A stretch of DNA of 6,349 nt from an uncultured Sediminibacterium sp. (lineage in GTDB: Bacteria; Bacteroidota; Bacteroidia; Chitinophagales; Chitinophagaceae): positions 1 through 6,349 of the forward strand of contig CALEST010000094.1 in NCBI GenBank assembly GCA_937907555.1. Reading direction: 5' to 3'. Positions 6,272 to 6,349 of the stretch are shown here, in pieces. Position 1 is the first letter of the stretch. Each line of letters starts with the position of its first letter. A program made the translations under genes and the position numbers. The notes under the pieces are model-generated. The model made no database searches. It saw nothing but the letters and a program-made list of their open reading frames with translations, and was not told where the DNA came from.

Positions 6272-6349
6272 ATGAAAAGCAATAATCCATTTAAATTATA
6301 TTCAGGATTAGGGATTTCTATTTTTCTGGTTTTACTCGTTGGGTATTTT
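6272..6349 (+). CDS. N-terminus of an unidentified membrane protein (3' partial)
   Basis: An ATG at 6272 opens a frame of 26 codons that runs off the window's right edge. The product starts with a short polar, basic segment (MKSNNPFKLYSG) and then a hydrophobic helix (LGISIFLVLLVGYF), as expected of an inner-membrane protein with its N-terminus in the cytoplasm or of an uncleaved anchor. The upstream bases are AT-rich, without a Shine-Dalgarno, which is normal here; TAATTTTA at 6235-6242 is a 7-of-8 match to the -7 consensus but lacks a clear -33 partner. Small membrane proteins of the AtpZ/AtpI type and two-helix sensor kinases both begin in similar ways, so the family cannot be settled from this fragment. 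It is divergent from the outer-membrane gene, with 128-143 bp between the starts. Confidence 0.55.
   Translation, partial: MKSNNPFKLYSGLGISIFLVLLVGYF

Overview
The window looks like a chromosomal segment of a member of the phylum Bacteroidota, probably near the Chitinophagaceae/Sphingobacteriales. This is inferred from AT-rich DNA, a TAnnTTTG-type -7 promoter element, mostly A-rich leaders without a Shine-Dalgarno, and families common in that phylum: an Nramp transporter with a C-terminal Usp domain, DUF2911, DUF2452, and a POTRA plus beta-barrel outer-membrane protein. No mobile element, CRISPR array, tRNA or rRNA was seen.

Left part, plus strand: the 3' portion of an Nramp (MntH-type) divalent-metal transporter fused to a universal-stress-protein domain (1-1554, cut at the window's left edge). 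It is followed after 58 bp by a complete NADP-dependent isocitrate dehydrogenase gene, icd (1613-2845), with its own candidate promoter. A strong hairpin with A and T tracts (2865-2903) lies between icd and the converging minus-strand genes and probably terminates transcription from both sides.

Right part, minus strand, read from right to left: a POTRA/beta-barrel outer-membrane protein (4284-6128), a secreted DUF2911 protein (3736-4245), and a predicted cytoplasmic protein joining a lipocalin-like N-terminal half to a DUF2452 domain (2936-3727). The gaps are 38 bp and 8 bp with no visible terminator, so the three are probably co-transcribed. Their predicted locations are outer membrane, periplasm and cytoplasm. 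None has a function that can be read from sequence.

Right edge: a 128-bp divergent intergenic region carries a 7-bp dyad and a weak promoter candidate for the outer-membrane gene. It is followed by the first 26 codons of a plus-strand membrane protein (6272-6349, cut off). I see no clear defence system or other dramatic novelty. The most unusual items are the lipocalin-like/DUF2452 fusion, the Usp domain with an altered nucleotide-binding motif on a 12-helix Nramp transporter, and the uncharacterised three-gene minus-strand group.
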